Of a stretch of DNA of 64,000 nt, positions 1 through 9,248 are shown piece after piece. The stretch lies in assembly GCA_022824025.1 (NCBI GenBank), contig JAJEBF010000052.1, forward strand, positions 1 to 64,000, written 5' to 3'. Numbering within the stretch: position 1 is the stretch's first letter; every line of letters begins with the position of its first letter. This DNA is from Caldilineaceae bacterium (lineage in GTDB: Bacteria; Chloroflexota; Anaerolineae; Caldilineales; Caldilineaceae). A model generated the notes under the pieces. That model ran no database searches. It had not been told where the DNA came from and saw nothing but the letters and a program-made list of their open reading frames with translations. A program made the translations under genes and the position numbers.

Positions 1-132
1 CGCTCCACATATGACTGCGCATATCGCAATCACGATGATGTCGCTCAATCGATGGATCCTTGTGCGTTCAACACGAGGATCTTCCAATTCCTCAAAGTGT
101 TCAACCAGTGATACGACCTTTCTATCCGCCAT
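1..132 (-). CDS. ISAs1-family transposase, N-terminal fragment cut by the window edge
   Basis: The minus strand reads 44 codons from an ATG at 132 to the window edge, starting MADRKVVSLVEHFEELEDPR and ending in a hydrophobic stretch IIVIAICAVICGA. This is the typical start of ISAs1-family (DDE) transposases, where an EDPR motif is followed by a hydrophobic helix and CGA. The rest of the gene lies outside the window, so whether it is intact cannot be judged. It marks the left edge of the defence island. The family call is fairly secure because the motif order and spacing fit well. Confidence 0.8.
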   Translation of the reverse strand, partial: MADRKVVSLVEHFEELEDPRVERTRIHRLSDIIVIAICAVICGA

Positions 133-233
133 GAGTCCCCCCTTGTCTGGTGAAAGGACTCTCAATCGTATCAAATCGTTTCTATTCCGTCATCTTACCC
201 ACTTTTCAACCCAATTTAGATGCGATTGCCCTG
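1..233 (-). mobile_element. End of an ISAs1-type insertion sequence
   Basis: About 100 bases lie between the transposase start (132) and a probable element end near 233. There the minus strand reads CAGGGCAATCGCATC, which looks like the terminal inverted repeat of such elements. Only one end is in the window, so the terminal repeat and any target duplication cannot be confirmed. Bases 234-453, up to the hsdR stop, contain no recognisable gene. Confidence 0.55.
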
Positions 234-384
234 CAAGATATCCCAGGTCCCCCAAAGCGATTTGCTGGCTTCCTCTGCGGTCGAATACACCTGCTCCGCC
301 CATAGCCGCCTATCTGCGCAAAAGGAATCCGAAGCGCCGTTGCTGTTCTCCGCGCCCCTCCCCCGCTGCCCCCAACTCCCGTCC

Positions 385-412
385 AGACAACTGACCACTG
401 TTGTCATCCAAA
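385..412. repeat. Degenerate copy of the ACTGACC intergenic repeat
   Basis: The sequence CAACTGACCACTG followed by TTGTCATCCA resembles the sequence near 31532-31565 (CAACTGACCGCTG, then CTGTTGCCGTTATCCATTGG). It also shares the ACTGACCACT core seen near 17580, 25008, 45786 and 53732. All copies are intergenic. It is a short dispersed repeat of unknown function. Confidence 0.45.
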
Positions 413-453
413 GGTAGCCTGCAGCTCGCCCCGAATTTAGACTGCACCGAGCC

Positions 454-3400
454 CTACCCATTGAGGCCAACCATACTATTCCCTCCGTCACTGCGATTCT
501 TAAGGAGGTACTGATCGAACAGGTGGTTCTTGATTGCGTCCCCGAACGCCGGGTCATCGGTGATTCGCTTGTAGAGCTCGAAATTCTGGTCAACGATCTC
601 CTGGATGACCTGCTCAACCTTGTGGTCGAAAGTGATTCGAACGTTTTCCTCCGTGTTGACAATGGCGGCAGCCTCAAGAGCCGTATCCTCTTGAAGCCGC
701 TCCATCATCTGGCCGAGGGTGATGCGGTGTTCCGGTCCCATCTCGATGCCGAACCGGTCGTTGAGGTCGGCGATGATGCGGGAAAGGACTTCCAGCTCCT
801 CCGGTGGCGTTTCGCCATGTTCCTTTGTGCGCATCGGCTCCAGTTTGTCGCCACTCCGTTCCAATTCGATTTTTCCGTCACCAATCTGCTGTATGCGATA
901 GGACTCCATGTCGATGTTCTGCTGGATTTCGAGAGGCAACTCTTCCCGGTCTACCTTGAGCAAACGGCGCAGATGCCGCGCAAAGACGTACAGCTTCTCA
1001 AGATCAGCGTCCAGAAAAGTAAGCACCTGGGCCAGGAACGAATACAGTTTCACATAGTCGGCGAGTTGACCGCGAAAGTCTTGCTGCTCGTCCTCCTGCA
1101 GGTCGGAGAACCGGCCCACAGGCGGGGAGAGAGCCGCATATATCTGATCCTGGGTCGCCTTGCCGCTGAAGTACAACAGCGCAAAGGACTCCACGTCTTC
1201 ATCTGTGTAGACTGGAAATGCTTTGAGCCTGGTCTGAATCTCGTAAAGCAGGTTGGGATCGGTTGCCTCGGACAGAATCGTCGTCTCATAGTAAGGCTGG
1301 AAGGCGGCCCGGATGTCATCCGCCTCATTGGTAAAGTCCAGGACCATTGTGCCGGACTTGTGCGGGTGGACCCGGTTCAGCCGTGAAAGGGTCTGCACGG
1401 CATTCACGCCGCCCAGCCTCTTGTCCACGTACATTGTATGCAAAAGGGGCTGGTCGAATCCGGTCTGGAATTTGTTGGCGACAACCAGAAACCGGTACGC
1501 AGGGCCCTCGAATGTCTTGGCCGTCTGCACCTCCGGGAATCCGTTCATCCCGGCTTCGCTGTAGGACGCGACGCCGTCTTGCACCGTACCCGAAAAGGCG
1601 ACGAGAGCCTTGAACGGACTGCCGATTTCCGCCAGGCGCCGGTCCACGGCCAGCCTGTAGCGCACAGCGTGCAGGCGGGAGCGCGTCACGATCATCGCTT
1701 TGGCCTTGCCGCCGATTTCATACTGTGACTTGGCCATGAAGTGTTCGAGCATGATCCGCACCTTCTCTTCAATTGCATGCGGATGCAGGTCTACGTACGA
1801 CTTCAGCAGGTAAGCGGCCTTGGCCTTGTCGTAGCGGGGGTCGTCCTCTATCGTCTTATACAACTTCCAATATGACCGATAGGTTGTGTAGCTCTCCAAG
1901 ACATCAAGAATGAATCCTTCCTCGATTGCCTGGCGCATGCTGTAGAGATGGAACGGCGCGAAGGAGCCGTCGGGCCGGCGCGCCCCGAAGAGCTCCATCG
2001 TCTTGGACTTCGGGGTCGCGGTAAAGGCGAAAGTGGAAACGTTTTCGGGCTGCTTTCGTCGCGCCATCTGCGCCAACACCGCATTGTCCAGCTCATCTGT
2101 CTCCTCGACAGCGCTGACGTTCTCCTCTTCCTCCGCCGCTGCAAGGGAGGCTGAGGCGAGGACAGCCTTCGGCCCGTGGGCGCCTTCACCGGACTGCGAG
2201 GAGTGCGCCTCGTCCACGATCAGGGCAAACCGCTGGCCCGGCAAACGGCCGATCTCCTGCGCGATCACGGGGAACTTCTGCAGTGTTGTGACGATGATCG
2301 TCTTGCCGGATTCGAGCGCATCCTTGAGCTGCCGCGAAGTCGTGTCGATGTTTTCGACAACGCCCAGCGTCTGCTCAAATTGGCGCATCGCCGTCTGCAG
2401 CTGCCGGTCCAGCACGCGCCGGTCGGATATCACGACGATGGAGTCGAAGACGCGGCGATCATCGGCGCCGTGCAGGGTGGACAGCTGGTGGGCAAGCCAT
2501 GCGATGGTGAAGGTCTTGCCGCTTCCCGCGGAGTGCTGAATCAGGTAACGCCGACCTGTTCCCTGCTCGCGTGCATCGGTGACCAGCTTTCGTACACAGT
2601 CGAGCTGCTGGTAGCGAGGGAAGATAAGGAAGCGCTTGCCGGTCTTCTTTCCTTTCTCATCCTCCTCCTGGACTTCGTAGACGAACTGGCGTACCAGGTC
2701 CAGCACGCTGTCGGGCGCCCAGGTCTCCTCCCAAAGATAGGAGGTTGGGTAGCCGCTCCGGGACGGCGGGACGGGCGGGTTGCCGGCGCCGCCGAACTTC
2801 CCGCGGTTGAAGGGCAGGAAACGCGTCTGAGCAGCTGCCAAGTGCGTCGTCACGTAGACCAGGTCCGGATCGACGGCGAAGTGCGCCAGGCATCGACCGT
2901 AGGCCAGCAGCGGTTCGCGGGGATCGCGGTCCGTGCGGTATTGGTGGATGGCGTCCAGGACGGATTGCCCCGTGAGCGGGTTCTTGAGTTCCGCCGTGAA
3001 GATGGGAATGCCGTTGAGGAAGAGGGCGAGGTCCAGGCTCTTGTTATTCTTCTCGCTGTAGTGCAGCTGCCGGATAAAGGAAAAGAGGTTGCCCCGGTAC
3101 AGCAGTCGAGTCTCTTCATTCAGCCCGCTGGCGGGGCGGAAGTAGGCAAGCCGGAAGCGGCAGCCCATGTCCTTGATTCCGTTGCGCAGCACGTCGAGCG
3201 CGCCTCTGTTGCGTAGCTCTGATGACAGACGCTTCAGGAACCGTTCCTTCACCAGTTCCCCGTGATGCTGGGACAGCTTCTCCCACTCCTGGGGCTGTGT
3301 CGCGAGCACGAAGTCGAGGGCGTCACGCGCGATCAAGCACAGATTCGGGTCATAATCCTCGCCGTTGCGCTTGTTGTAGCCGCCGGGTTTCATATCCAGG

Positions 3401-3498
3401 TAGGCGCTTCGTCTCTCACCCAACGCCCCTTGGCTGTGCTGGAGCAGGCCGGCTTCGATGGCATCTTCGAAGGCCCGTTCGGAAACGTCTACGTACAT
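454..3498 (-). CDS. hsdR: Type I restriction enzyme, R (endonuclease/translocase) subunit
   Basis: This 1014-residue protein has the normal length and order of HsdR. An N-terminal nuclease region includes the ELKN part of the PD-(D/E)xK motif near residue 169. An SF2 helicase motor follows, with Walker A SAGSGKT near 322-330 and a DEAH box (VDEAHSS) near 428, then helicase motifs such as TGFDQP and QTLSRLNR. The C-terminal helical region binds the methylase core. It cleaves DNA after ATP-driven translocation when the HsdM/HsdS core meets an unmethylated site. It is the last gene of the cluster and its start overlaps the hsdS stop by 10 bases, which implies translational coupling. No disruption is visible. 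Confidence 0.95.
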   Translation of the reverse strand: MYVDVSERAFEDAIEAGLLQHSQGALGERRSAYLDMKPGGYNKRNGEDYDPNLCLIARDALDFVLATQPQEWEKLSQHHGELVKERFLKRLSSELRNRGALDVLRNGIKDMGCRFRLAYFRPASGLNEETRLLYRGNLFSFIRQLHYSEKNNKSLDLALFLNGIPIFTAELKNPLTGQSVLDAIHQYRTDRDPREPLLAYGRCLAHFAVDPDLVYVTTHLAAAQTRFLPFNRGKFGGAGNPPVPPSRSGYPTSYLWEETWAPDSVLDLVRQFVYEVQEEDEKGKKTGKRFLIFPRYQQLDCVRKLVTDAREQGTGRRYLIQHSAGSGKTFTIAWLAHQLSTLHGADDRRVFDSIVVISDRRVLDRQLQTAMRQFEQTLGVVENIDTTSRQLKDALESGKTIIVTTLQKFPVIAQEIGRLPGQRFALIVDEAHSSQSGEGAHGPKAVLASASLAAAEEEENVSAVEETDELDNAVLAQMARRKQPENVSTFAFTATPKSKTMELFGARRPDGSFAPFHLYSMRQAIEEGFILDVLESYTTYRSYWKLYKTIEDDPRYDKAKAAYLLKSYVDLHPHAIEEKVRIMLEHFMAKSQYEIGGKAKAMIVTRSRLHAVRYRLAVDRRLAEIGSPFKALVAFSGTVQDGVASYSEAGMNGFPEVQTAKTFEGPAYRFLVVANKFQTGFDQPLLHTMYVDKRLGGVNAVQTLSRLNRVHPHKSGTMVLDFTNEADDIRAAFQPYYETTILSEATDPNLLYEIQTRLKAFPVYTDEDVESFALLYFSGKATQDQIYAALSPPVGRFSDLQEDEQQDFRGQLADYVKLYSFLAQVLTFLDADLEKLYVFARHLRRLLKVDREELPLEIQQNIDMESYRIQQIGDGKIELERSGDKLEPMRTKEHGETPPEELEVLSRIIADLNDRFGIEMGPEHRITLGQMMERLQEDTALEAAAIVNTEENVRITFDHKVEQVIQEIVDQNFELYKRITDDPAFGDAIKNHLFDQYLLKNRSDGGNSMVGLNG

Positions 3499-4844
3499 TC
3501 CATCTCCTCTCTGACGTCGATCTGGCCGGTGACGGCGGCGGATATGAGGGCCGTGCGTTTCTCCGTTAGGAGTTCGACAGCTTCATGTACTTTGGTGATA
3601 AGGCTATCGATCTTTTCCGTCTCGCGGTCCAGGAAGGCAGCGATAGTCCGCTGTTCTGTGAGGGGTGGGAGTATCGTTTCTTGCTCGCGCATTTGCCCTT
3701 CGTTTACCGAGGGCACTGCACCAGGATTGGCTAGCTTCTTCAAATCCAGTCCGCTTAGCCAATACATCATCCAATCAGGGTCGGGAACCCGTGGAATGAA
3801 CCCCATCATGTTATTGTCGATGCATGACGGGCGGATAATCATTCTTCGCCGATTCAGCATCAAGGCCGCTCCAACCTTTGCAAATACTATCGTAGAAGGT
3901 GGGAATACATATGCGCCCAAACGACTCGCTGTATCGAGAGAAACAGTATGTTGATATTTGATCATCTCCCGCTGGTTTGCATCTACGCCCATATCGCCGA
4001 CCTTAAAAAAGGGATATTCTTGAGTTGTGTCCCATTGTTCTTCATGTGGGAATCCTGCGCCACCTTGAAGGCTTCCAAGATGTTTCAGCCGTTTAACCTC
4101 CCAGTGCGCCGGAATCTCCCCCAGCCACTCGATGCCGGATTCCTTCAATGGTGCGTTGGGATTGAGGCCCTTGGTGACGGCGCGGCTGATGAGGGCTGTG
4201 CGCTTCTCCTGGAGCAATTCGATCAGCCGCTCCTTCTTTGATACCAGGGCGTTGATCTTTGCCGTCTCGCGGTCCAGGAAGGCGGCGATGGCGCGCTGTT
4301 CGGCGAGGGGCGGGAGGGGGATCTGATAGTTGGCTACAAAATCCGCGGGCACCCGCTGCTGGCCTGCTGCGCCTGTCATCGACTCCGTTCCATTTTGGCG
4401 AAATGCACAATCTGTGGTGAGACGGTATAGGAACTGGGGAGTTACTGTAGGCTTGGCTCGCAGCACGTGGAATTCGGTTGAACCGAAGCCGACTTCCGTC
4501 GGCAACGAATCAAGATAGGCGCCCTTGCCATTCTCAAAGCAGGGCGTGATCTTGGCTACGAGAATATCTCCTCGCCGAAAGTATGTATAGCCATTCCAGA
4601 CTTGGGAAGCCTCAACCATCTCGCTGGTGTCAATCTGTCCCTCCGTTCCAACTTTTTCCATGGGAAGGAATGTCACTGGTGTATCAGCAGCAAGGTAGGC
4701 ATGCTGCTCAGTCTTGCTGGGATTCAAGTGGGCAACCCACTTTATTCGCCGCACCTCCCAATGCGCGGGCATATCCCCCAGCCACTCAACACGGGAATCT
4801 CGGTACATGGGATGGCGTTTGTGTTTTGCCATCAGCGTTGCCAT
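3489..4844 (-). CDS. hsdS: Type I restriction-modification specificity subunit
   Basis: This 451-residue HsdS has two target-recognition domains (about 20-170 and 235-395). Each is followed by a near-repeated conserved helix: the first reads EQRAIAAFLDRETAKI then LQEKRTALISRAVTKG, the second EQRTIAAFLDRETEKI then LTEKRTALISAAVTGQ. The repeated helices set the spacing of the two half-sites of a bipartite recognition sequence. It follows abiEii by 9 bases and overlaps hsdR, so it should share a transcript with both. Both halves are intact, so the system is likely functional. The recognition site cannot be read from the sequence. Confidence 0.95.
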   Translation of the reverse strand: MATLMAKHKRHPMYRDSRVEWLGDMPAHWEVRRIKWVAHLNPSKTEQHAYLAADTPVTFLPMEKVGTEGQIDTSEMVEASQVWNGYTYFRRGDILVAKITPCFENGKGAYLDSLPTEVGFGSTEFHVLRAKPTVTPQFLYRLTTDCAFRQNGTESMTGAAGQQRVPADFVANYQIPLPPLAEQRAIAAFLDRETAKINALVSKKERLIELLQEKRTALISRAVTKGLNPNAPLKESGIEWLGEIPAHWEVKRLKHLGSLQGGAGFPHEEQWDTTQEYPFFKVGDMGVDANQREMIKYQHTVSLDTASRLGAYVFPPSTIVFAKVGAALMLNRRRMIIRPSCIDNNMMGFIPRVPDPDWMMYWLSGLDLKKLANPGAVPSVNEGQMREQETILPPLTEQRTIAAFLDRETEKIDSLITKVHEAVELLTEKRTALISAAVTGQIDVREEMECT

Positions 4845-4853
4845 GTCAATTTG

Positions 4854-5774
4854 CTATCGTATTACTCTTGCCTGCCAGGGCCCAGCCGCAGGCCAGTGCA
4901 GTTCGAATCTTTCGCCTGCTATGATGCCTGCATACACAGGGCCCAGAAAGGACTGCACGCGGCTGCCAACTTCCTCGAAGTCGTCAGGAGGGGCGTGCAA
5001 CAGTTCGTCCCGGCGGCCATAGCCCTGCCACCAATTCCGCTGCTCTGAGTCTGAGTAGAACGCCGGCGAAAGAGCTTCAGGCGTCTCTGCGGGAAGGTGG
5101 GTACCGCGCCGCTCGAAACAGTGGGCGACGGCCTGTTGCAGTTCTGCTCCGTCAAAGTCGAAGTTTTCAGACAACGCCCAGATGTCGTAAAAGTCCTTCA
5201 TTCGGCTATTTCTACTTCCCAACTGCACCATAGCCTCAAATTTCTCGGCGATGGCCGTCACCTTCGGATAGGCCTGAAGGCGGGGCGCGGGGACACCGTC
5301 TATCAGTGTAGGCAGCCGGGCCTCCTCCGGCCCGGGTGTCACAACGTCGCCGAAGCCGAAGTCAACCCGCACGGGAATCTCAGCCCTGTCCAGAAGGGCT
5401 ACAAGCCTGGCCTGCTGGCCGCCGTACCTCTGATTGTCCCGGATCGGAGAGACCCGGAGAGTTTCGAGATCAAAGATCAGTCCGTCTTCAGGACAGGGCA
5501 CGTTGCAGATCGTTGTCATCACTCTGCGAACAGTCTCTTCATCGTTCTCCCCGGTCGTCAGCAGGTCGATGTCACGTGTAGTCCGGTGGGGCTCCTCCAT
5601 CCAAATTCCCAGGAGAGTAGCCCCCTTCAGGACGCACTGCTCCCCGGACCTGCCCAGACGGTAGAGGAACCGCTCGCACGCGTAGCGGACAAGGAGCAAT
5701 CCAAATTGCGTCCGATCACTGTCTACCTTATTGAGAAGACGCGCCTTAACGGAGGCAGAGACGTTTGATGTCAC
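4854..5774 (-). CDS. abiEii: AbiEii/AbiGii-family nucleotidyltransferase toxin
   Basis: This 306-residue protein has the nucleotidyltransferase motifs of the AbiEii family: LKGATLLGIW near residue 48, then RTTRDIDLL near 65 with the paired catalytic aspartates, and a later MKDFYDIW motif near 190. AbiEii toxins transfer nucleotides to cellular RNA and arrest growth during phage infection, in a type IV toxin-antitoxin arrangement. The start is GTG at 5774, overlapping the abiEi TGA by a GTGA junction. It lies between abiEi and hsdS rather than as a free-standing pair. It looks intact. Confidence 0.88.
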   Translation of the reverse strand: MTSNVSASVKARLLNKVDSDRTQFGLLLVRYACERFLYRLGRSGEQCVLKGATLLGIWMEEPHRTTRDIDLLTTGENDEETVRRVMTTICNVPCPEDGLIFDLETLRVSPIRDNQRYGGQQARLVALLDRAEIPVRVDFGFGDVVTPGPEEARLPTLIDGVPAPRLQAYPKVTAIAEKFEAMVQLGSRNSRMKDFYDIWALSENFDFDGAELQQAVAHCFERRGTHLPAETPEALSPAFYSDSEQRNWWQGYGRRDELLHAPPDDFEEVGSRVQSFLGPVYAGIIAGERFELHWPAAGPWQARVIR

Positions 5775-6373
5775 AGAATTCCTGAATCCAGTATGGCTCT
5801 GAGCCGGCGCGACGGCAACTCCTCAAGCGTGCGCCTCAAAGCCGCGGTCGTCACCTTCCCGTCCTGCAGCGCCTCCCGCAGCGCCTCCAGCGCCGCCTCC
5901 CTCCCGATCAGGCGCTGGAACCGGAAACAGTCGACCACGGTGCGCGCCGGTGACGTGATGCGAGCCGGCACGCCCTCGAATTTCGTCTCCTGGACGCCAT
6001 AGGTCCAGGCCGCGCCGCTGAAGCGGATCAGACGAACGCCCATACCGGTCAGCACAGGCGGCTTTGCCTTGTATGGAATGGCGATCCACACCTGGTGCGG
6101 AAGCTGTGTGCCGATTTCGTACACCTGCAGCGCCGAAAGAAGGCAGACGATGGCGTTGGGCACCCGAGCGCAGACAAAGGCCATCGAGTAACCTTCGGTG
6201 GGTTCCGCCGAGGCCAGGCGGTAGAGGCCCCAGCCGACGCGCTCGACCGCTTCGTCCCTCTCGAGTTGGCGCAGCCTGTGGTAAGGGATTCCCAGCGGTT
6301 CCAGCTGGCTGGGACGGAAGAAGCTGCCGATGCCGGCGTCGTGAAGGATCTCTTCACTGAGTTCGACGGTCAT
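5771..6373 (-). CDS. abiEi: AbiEi-family antitoxin / transcriptional regulator
   Basis: This 200-residue protein has the AbiEi N-terminal winged-helix (FRPSQLEPLGIPYHRLRQLE, then VERVGWGLYRL) followed by the AbiEi C-terminal domain (GVPARITSPARTVVDCFRF). In characterised pairs this protein neutralises AbiEii and represses its own promoter through inverted repeats. The ATG at 6373 is preceded by a good Shine-Dalgarno (AAGGAGTG, 8 bases upstream). A consensus promoter and an 8-bp inverted repeat lie immediately upstream, as expected for autoregulation. It overlaps abiEii by 4 bases. Confidence 0.88.
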   Translation of the reverse strand: MTVELSEEILHDAGIGSFFRPSQLEPLGIPYHRLRQLERDEAVERVGWGLYRLASAEPTEGYSMAFVCARVPNAIVCLLSALQVYEIGTQLPHQVWIAIPYKAKPPVLTGMGVRLIRFSGAAWTYGVQETKFEGVPARITSPARTVVDCFRFQRLIGREAALEALREALQDGKVTTAALRRTLEELPSRRLRAILDSGIL

Positions 6374-6418
6374 TGCGCGACACTCCTTATCGGCACACCT
6401 TTGATGGCAAGAGCCGCC

Positions 6419-6479
6419 ATTGTACAGGACCGCAATACTGTTGTCAATTTAGGTCGGTATGTTGTATTACGATACCGAC
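6419..6479 (-). promoter_or_regulatory. Promoter and inverted-repeat operator of the abiE-hsdS-hsdR unit
   Basis: On the minus strand TTGACA (6447-6442) is followed after exactly 17 bases by TACAAT (6424-6419), a near-perfect sigma-70 promoter. Just upstream of the -35 box lie the arms GTCGGTAT and ATACCGAC (6479-6472 and 6460-6453), perfectly complementary and 11 bases apart, preceded by an A-rich tract that could act as an UP element. AbiEi proteins bind such repeats, so this is the likely operator. It separates hsdM from abiEi-abiEii-hsdS-hsdR transcriptionally. Binding is inferred. Confidence 0.75.
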
Positions 6480-6504
6480 TTTTTTTAATTCTGTGGCGCA
6501 GGAA

Positions 6505-8628
6505 CTACTGTGCAGTTGCCGGGGCCGTCACTTCACTCAGCATCCGAACGATCTCCTCTTCAATCTCCCGGATGTCGCGATCGATCTCTTCCAGCGCACG
6601 CGGCGGGTCATACCGGTAGAAGTAGCGGTTGAAATTGATCTCGTAGCCAACGATGCCCACCTGCCCATCCCTGGCGTCGCGCTTAGACTCGTCGATCCAG
6701 GCGTCCGGGAGGTGGGGCGCGACCTCACGTGCGAAGAAACTGTCCACTTCCTCCGCCAGCGGTACGCGCTCCGTGTCGCGCAGATCGGGGTCCGGCTCCG
6801 GGCTGCCGTCCCGTTTGCGGCAGATGGCCGCGGTTTCATCGCGTTCGGACAGGGCGGCCAGAATGGCCTTCCTCACCGGGGCGGACAGCTTAAGTCCGGC
6901 AGCCTTGACTGCGCGGTCAAGCATCCCCTCGAAGTCGACCCTGTCGCGCGCCTTCGTGTCCGGCAGGCTGTTCAGCAGCTTGATAAGCTGCTCCTGAAGC
7001 CTTCGGCCCTGCGCCTCCTCTTCAGCAGCCGCCTGGCCGCGCTTCTTTGACGTGGCCAGGTTCTGGAAAGCCCGCGCCTCCTTGACGCGTTCGACACGCT
7101 CAGCGCTGGCCTGAAAGTTGAGCCGCAGCGGCCTCTCCACCGTTACCTTGCGGAAACCAAAATCCGATGTGGAGAAGATGCGGCTCACCACCGCTTCCTC
7201 TTGCTTGCCGTCCCTTGCGACCACGCGGGTGTCGCCGTCGCGGTACTCCTTGCGTAGCTTCACGATGTCCCGAGCCTTCTCCGGCGGGATTTCGCGGCGT
7301 TTGTCACCCAGGCTGCGAGGCATCAGCTCCCAGAAGGACGAGGCGTCGATCAGCTGCGCCTTGCCCTGGCGCTGCGGGGCTTTGCGGTTGCTGAGGAGCC
7401 AGACATAGGTGGCGATGCCTGTGTTGTAGAAGAGCTGCTCCGGCAATGCGATCAGGGTCTCCAGCAGATCGTTTTCAAAAATGAAACGACGTATCTCGCT
7501 CTCACCGCTGGCGGCGTCTCCGGTGAACAGCGGCGATCCGTTCATGATTATGGCGATGCGCGAGCCGCCCTCCTGCGGATTTTTGGCGCGGGCGAGCATG
7601 TGCAGCAGGAAGAGAAGCTGGCCGTCGCTGATGCGCGGCAGACCGGGGCCAAACTTGCCCGCGGCGCCGCGCGCGTGTTCATCCCGCACCGCGCGTTCGT
7701 CGCGTTTCCAGTCCTTTCCGTAGGGCGGATTTGCGATCAGGTAGTCGAAGGTCATGGACGCGTGCCGGTCATTGGAAAGCGTGCTTCCGAAGACGATGTT
7801 GTCGGCGTCGCGGCCGGACGGGTCCTTCATAAACAGGTCGGACTTGGAAATCGCCCAGGTCTCCGGGTTCACTTCCTGGCCGTAGAGGTAGATCTCGGCC
7901 TGTGGGTTGATTGGGTCTGCCAGGAGCGTGCCGTTTTCGCGGTAACCGGCGGTGATGCGCTCTTTGGCGATGGTCAGCATTCCGCCCGATCCGCAGCACG
8001 GGTCATAGACGGTGCGCACAACACCAGCGCCGCCGATACGGTCTTCGTCGCCGGCCAGCATCAGATCAACCATCAGGTGAACGACATCGCGGGGGGTGAA
8101 GTGCTCCCCCGGGTTTTCGTTCAGCGCTTCGTTGAATCTGCGGATCAACTCCTCAAAGATAGTGCCCATGGCGGCGTTGTCGATGGTGTCGGGGTGGAGG
8201 TCCACCGCGCCAAATCTTTGCAGCGCCAGGAACAAGAGGCCCGCCTCGTCTAGCTTGCTGATGGTGTTGTCGAAATCGAATCGTTCCAGGACCTCGCGCA
8301 TGTTGTGGCTGAAGCCGGCGATATAGTTTCTCAGGTTGGCCGCCGCGTTGGGCGCGTCCGCCAGCAGCCGTTCAAAGTCATACCGCGATGTGTTGTAGAA
8401 GGCGAATCCCGACGCACGGCAAAGCTGGCTGTGGAGGTTCTCAAGGGTTGTTCCTTGAAGCTCGGCCTGACGCCGGAGCACGTCCACTTTTGTCTGCGCC
8501 AGCACGCAGTCCAACCGGCGCAGCACGGTCAAAGGCAGGACGACGTCCTGGTATTTGCCCCGCTTGAAAGTGTCGCGGATTAGGTTGGCTACATCCCAAA
8601 TGAAACTGACGATCTCGCTGTGGTTCAT
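6505..8628 (-). CDS. hsdM: Type I restriction-modification DNA adenine methyltransferase subunit
   Basis: This 707-residue HsdM begins with the N-terminal helical domain (VSFIWDVANLIRDTFKRGKY). The N6-adenine methylase core follows, with the SAM-binding motif DPCCGSGGM near 208 and the catalytic NPPY near 298. It is longer than the usual 500-550 residues owing to a C-terminal extension rich in charged coiled-coil-like sequence (about 530-707, including EEIDRDIREIEEEIVRML). With HsdS it methylates the host site and forms the core that HsdR joins. It is the first gene of the cluster and is separated from abiEi by a 131-base promoter region. Confidence 0.95.
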   Translation of the reverse strand: MNHSEIVSFIWDVANLIRDTFKRGKYQDVVLPLTVLRRLDCVLAQTKVDVLRRQAELQGTTLENLHSQLCRASGFAFYNTSRYDFERLLADAPNAAANLRNYIAGFSHNMREVLERFDFDNTISKLDEAGLLFLALQRFGAVDLHPDTIDNAAMGTIFEELIRRFNEALNENPGEHFTPRDVVHLMVDLMLAGDEDRIGGAGVVRTVYDPCCGSGGMLTIAKERITAGYRENGTLLADPINPQAEIYLYGQEVNPETWAISKSDLFMKDPSGRDADNIVFGSTLSNDRHASMTFDYLIANPPYGKDWKRDERAVRDEHARGAAGKFGPGLPRISDGQLLFLLHMLARAKNPQEGGSRIAIIMNGSPLFTGDAASGESEIRRFIFENDLLETLIALPEQLFYNTGIATYVWLLSNRKAPQRQGKAQLIDASSFWELMPRSLGDKRREIPPEKARDIVKLRKEYRDGDTRVVARDGKQEEAVVSRIFSTSDFGFRKVTVERPLRLNFQASAERVERVKEARAFQNLATSKKRGQAAAEEEAQGRRLQEQLIKLLNSLPDTKARDRVDFEGMLDRAVKAAGLKLSAPVRKAILAALSERDETAAICRKRDGSPEPDPDLRDTERVPLAEEVDSFFAREVAPHLPDAWIDESKRDARDGQVGIVGYEINFNRYFYRYDPPRALEEIDRDIREIEEEIVRMLSEVTAPATAQ

Positions 8629-8806
8629 GGTTCCAGCACCTGGATTCTATGGTTTCAGGTCGTGCTCCAATGCCGCCATTGGGGCTTGTTGTTGCCTCTG
8701 CGTAAAGGGCCACTTTGCTGCAAGGGTAATGCAGGCCGGGTGAAAGGTCAATGGGCCAAGGGCATCCGAATAGGGGTAACTGCGTCGGAATTTGGATGCC
8801 AAGTAG

Positions 8807-8986
8807 CCGGAGAGACGGCCAGCGAAGGGCGCCCGTAAGGGAGGCCTACCAACTGTCGATGGTTATGAAACAAGGAGATACAATTTTCCCGACATCGCCA
8901 GTTTTGAACTGGCGCTTGATCGGCTGGTGTATAATCTGAATGAGTTAGCGGAGGATGAGGAAGGGTTGGTGGAAGGAACCATATGA
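8807..8986 (+). pseudogene. C-terminal relic of a DNA methylase gene (copy 1)
   Basis: From the stop at 8804-8806 a frame without any start codon runs to a TGA at 8984-8986 and ends DIASFELALDRLVYNLNELA then EDEEGLVEGTI. The pattern LDRLVY, LxxLxEDEE and VEG resembles the extreme C terminus of many N6-adenine methylases of type II/IIG restriction systems (general form LDRLVYxLYGLTEEEIxxVEG). Its stop overlaps the ATG of the FRG relic (ATGA), as if the two genes had once been coupled. The catalytic part is missing. Confidence 0.55.
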
Positions 8987-9248
8987 GCTTACAAGATTCC
9001 TGTACAACTAATGTAGATCTCACACGAGACCAAGAGTATTGGCATTTCGAAACAGCGGTGCGGAATAGTGTATTCCAGTCACGACGCCATCGCGAAAAGT
9101 CGTAGTTTCGAATGGGATCCACATTAAGAGCGATAACTTGGAAAGGGCGCTAAAGAAGATCCATGAGATTGCAAGAAATGCGGCCGGGGGCGACTACATT
9201 TATCGAGGAGAACTGGAGTGCTTTCCCAAGATTTCCTCTACGCTTTAC
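8983..9248 (+). pseudogene. Broken copy of the FRG-domain gene
   Basis: The first bases after the ATG at 8983 match the intact FRG gene at 10409, including the preceding GGAAGGAACCAT. An unrelated insert of about 110 bases with stop codons follows, then a resumed match reading LERALKKIHEIARNAAGGDY then IYRGELECFPKISSTLY. The match stops exactly where an IS3-like end begins (9249). The gene is therefore interrupted twice and cannot make an FRG protein. Divergence from the intact copy suggests an old duplication or an independent acquisition rather than a recent tandem copy. Confidence 0.75.
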
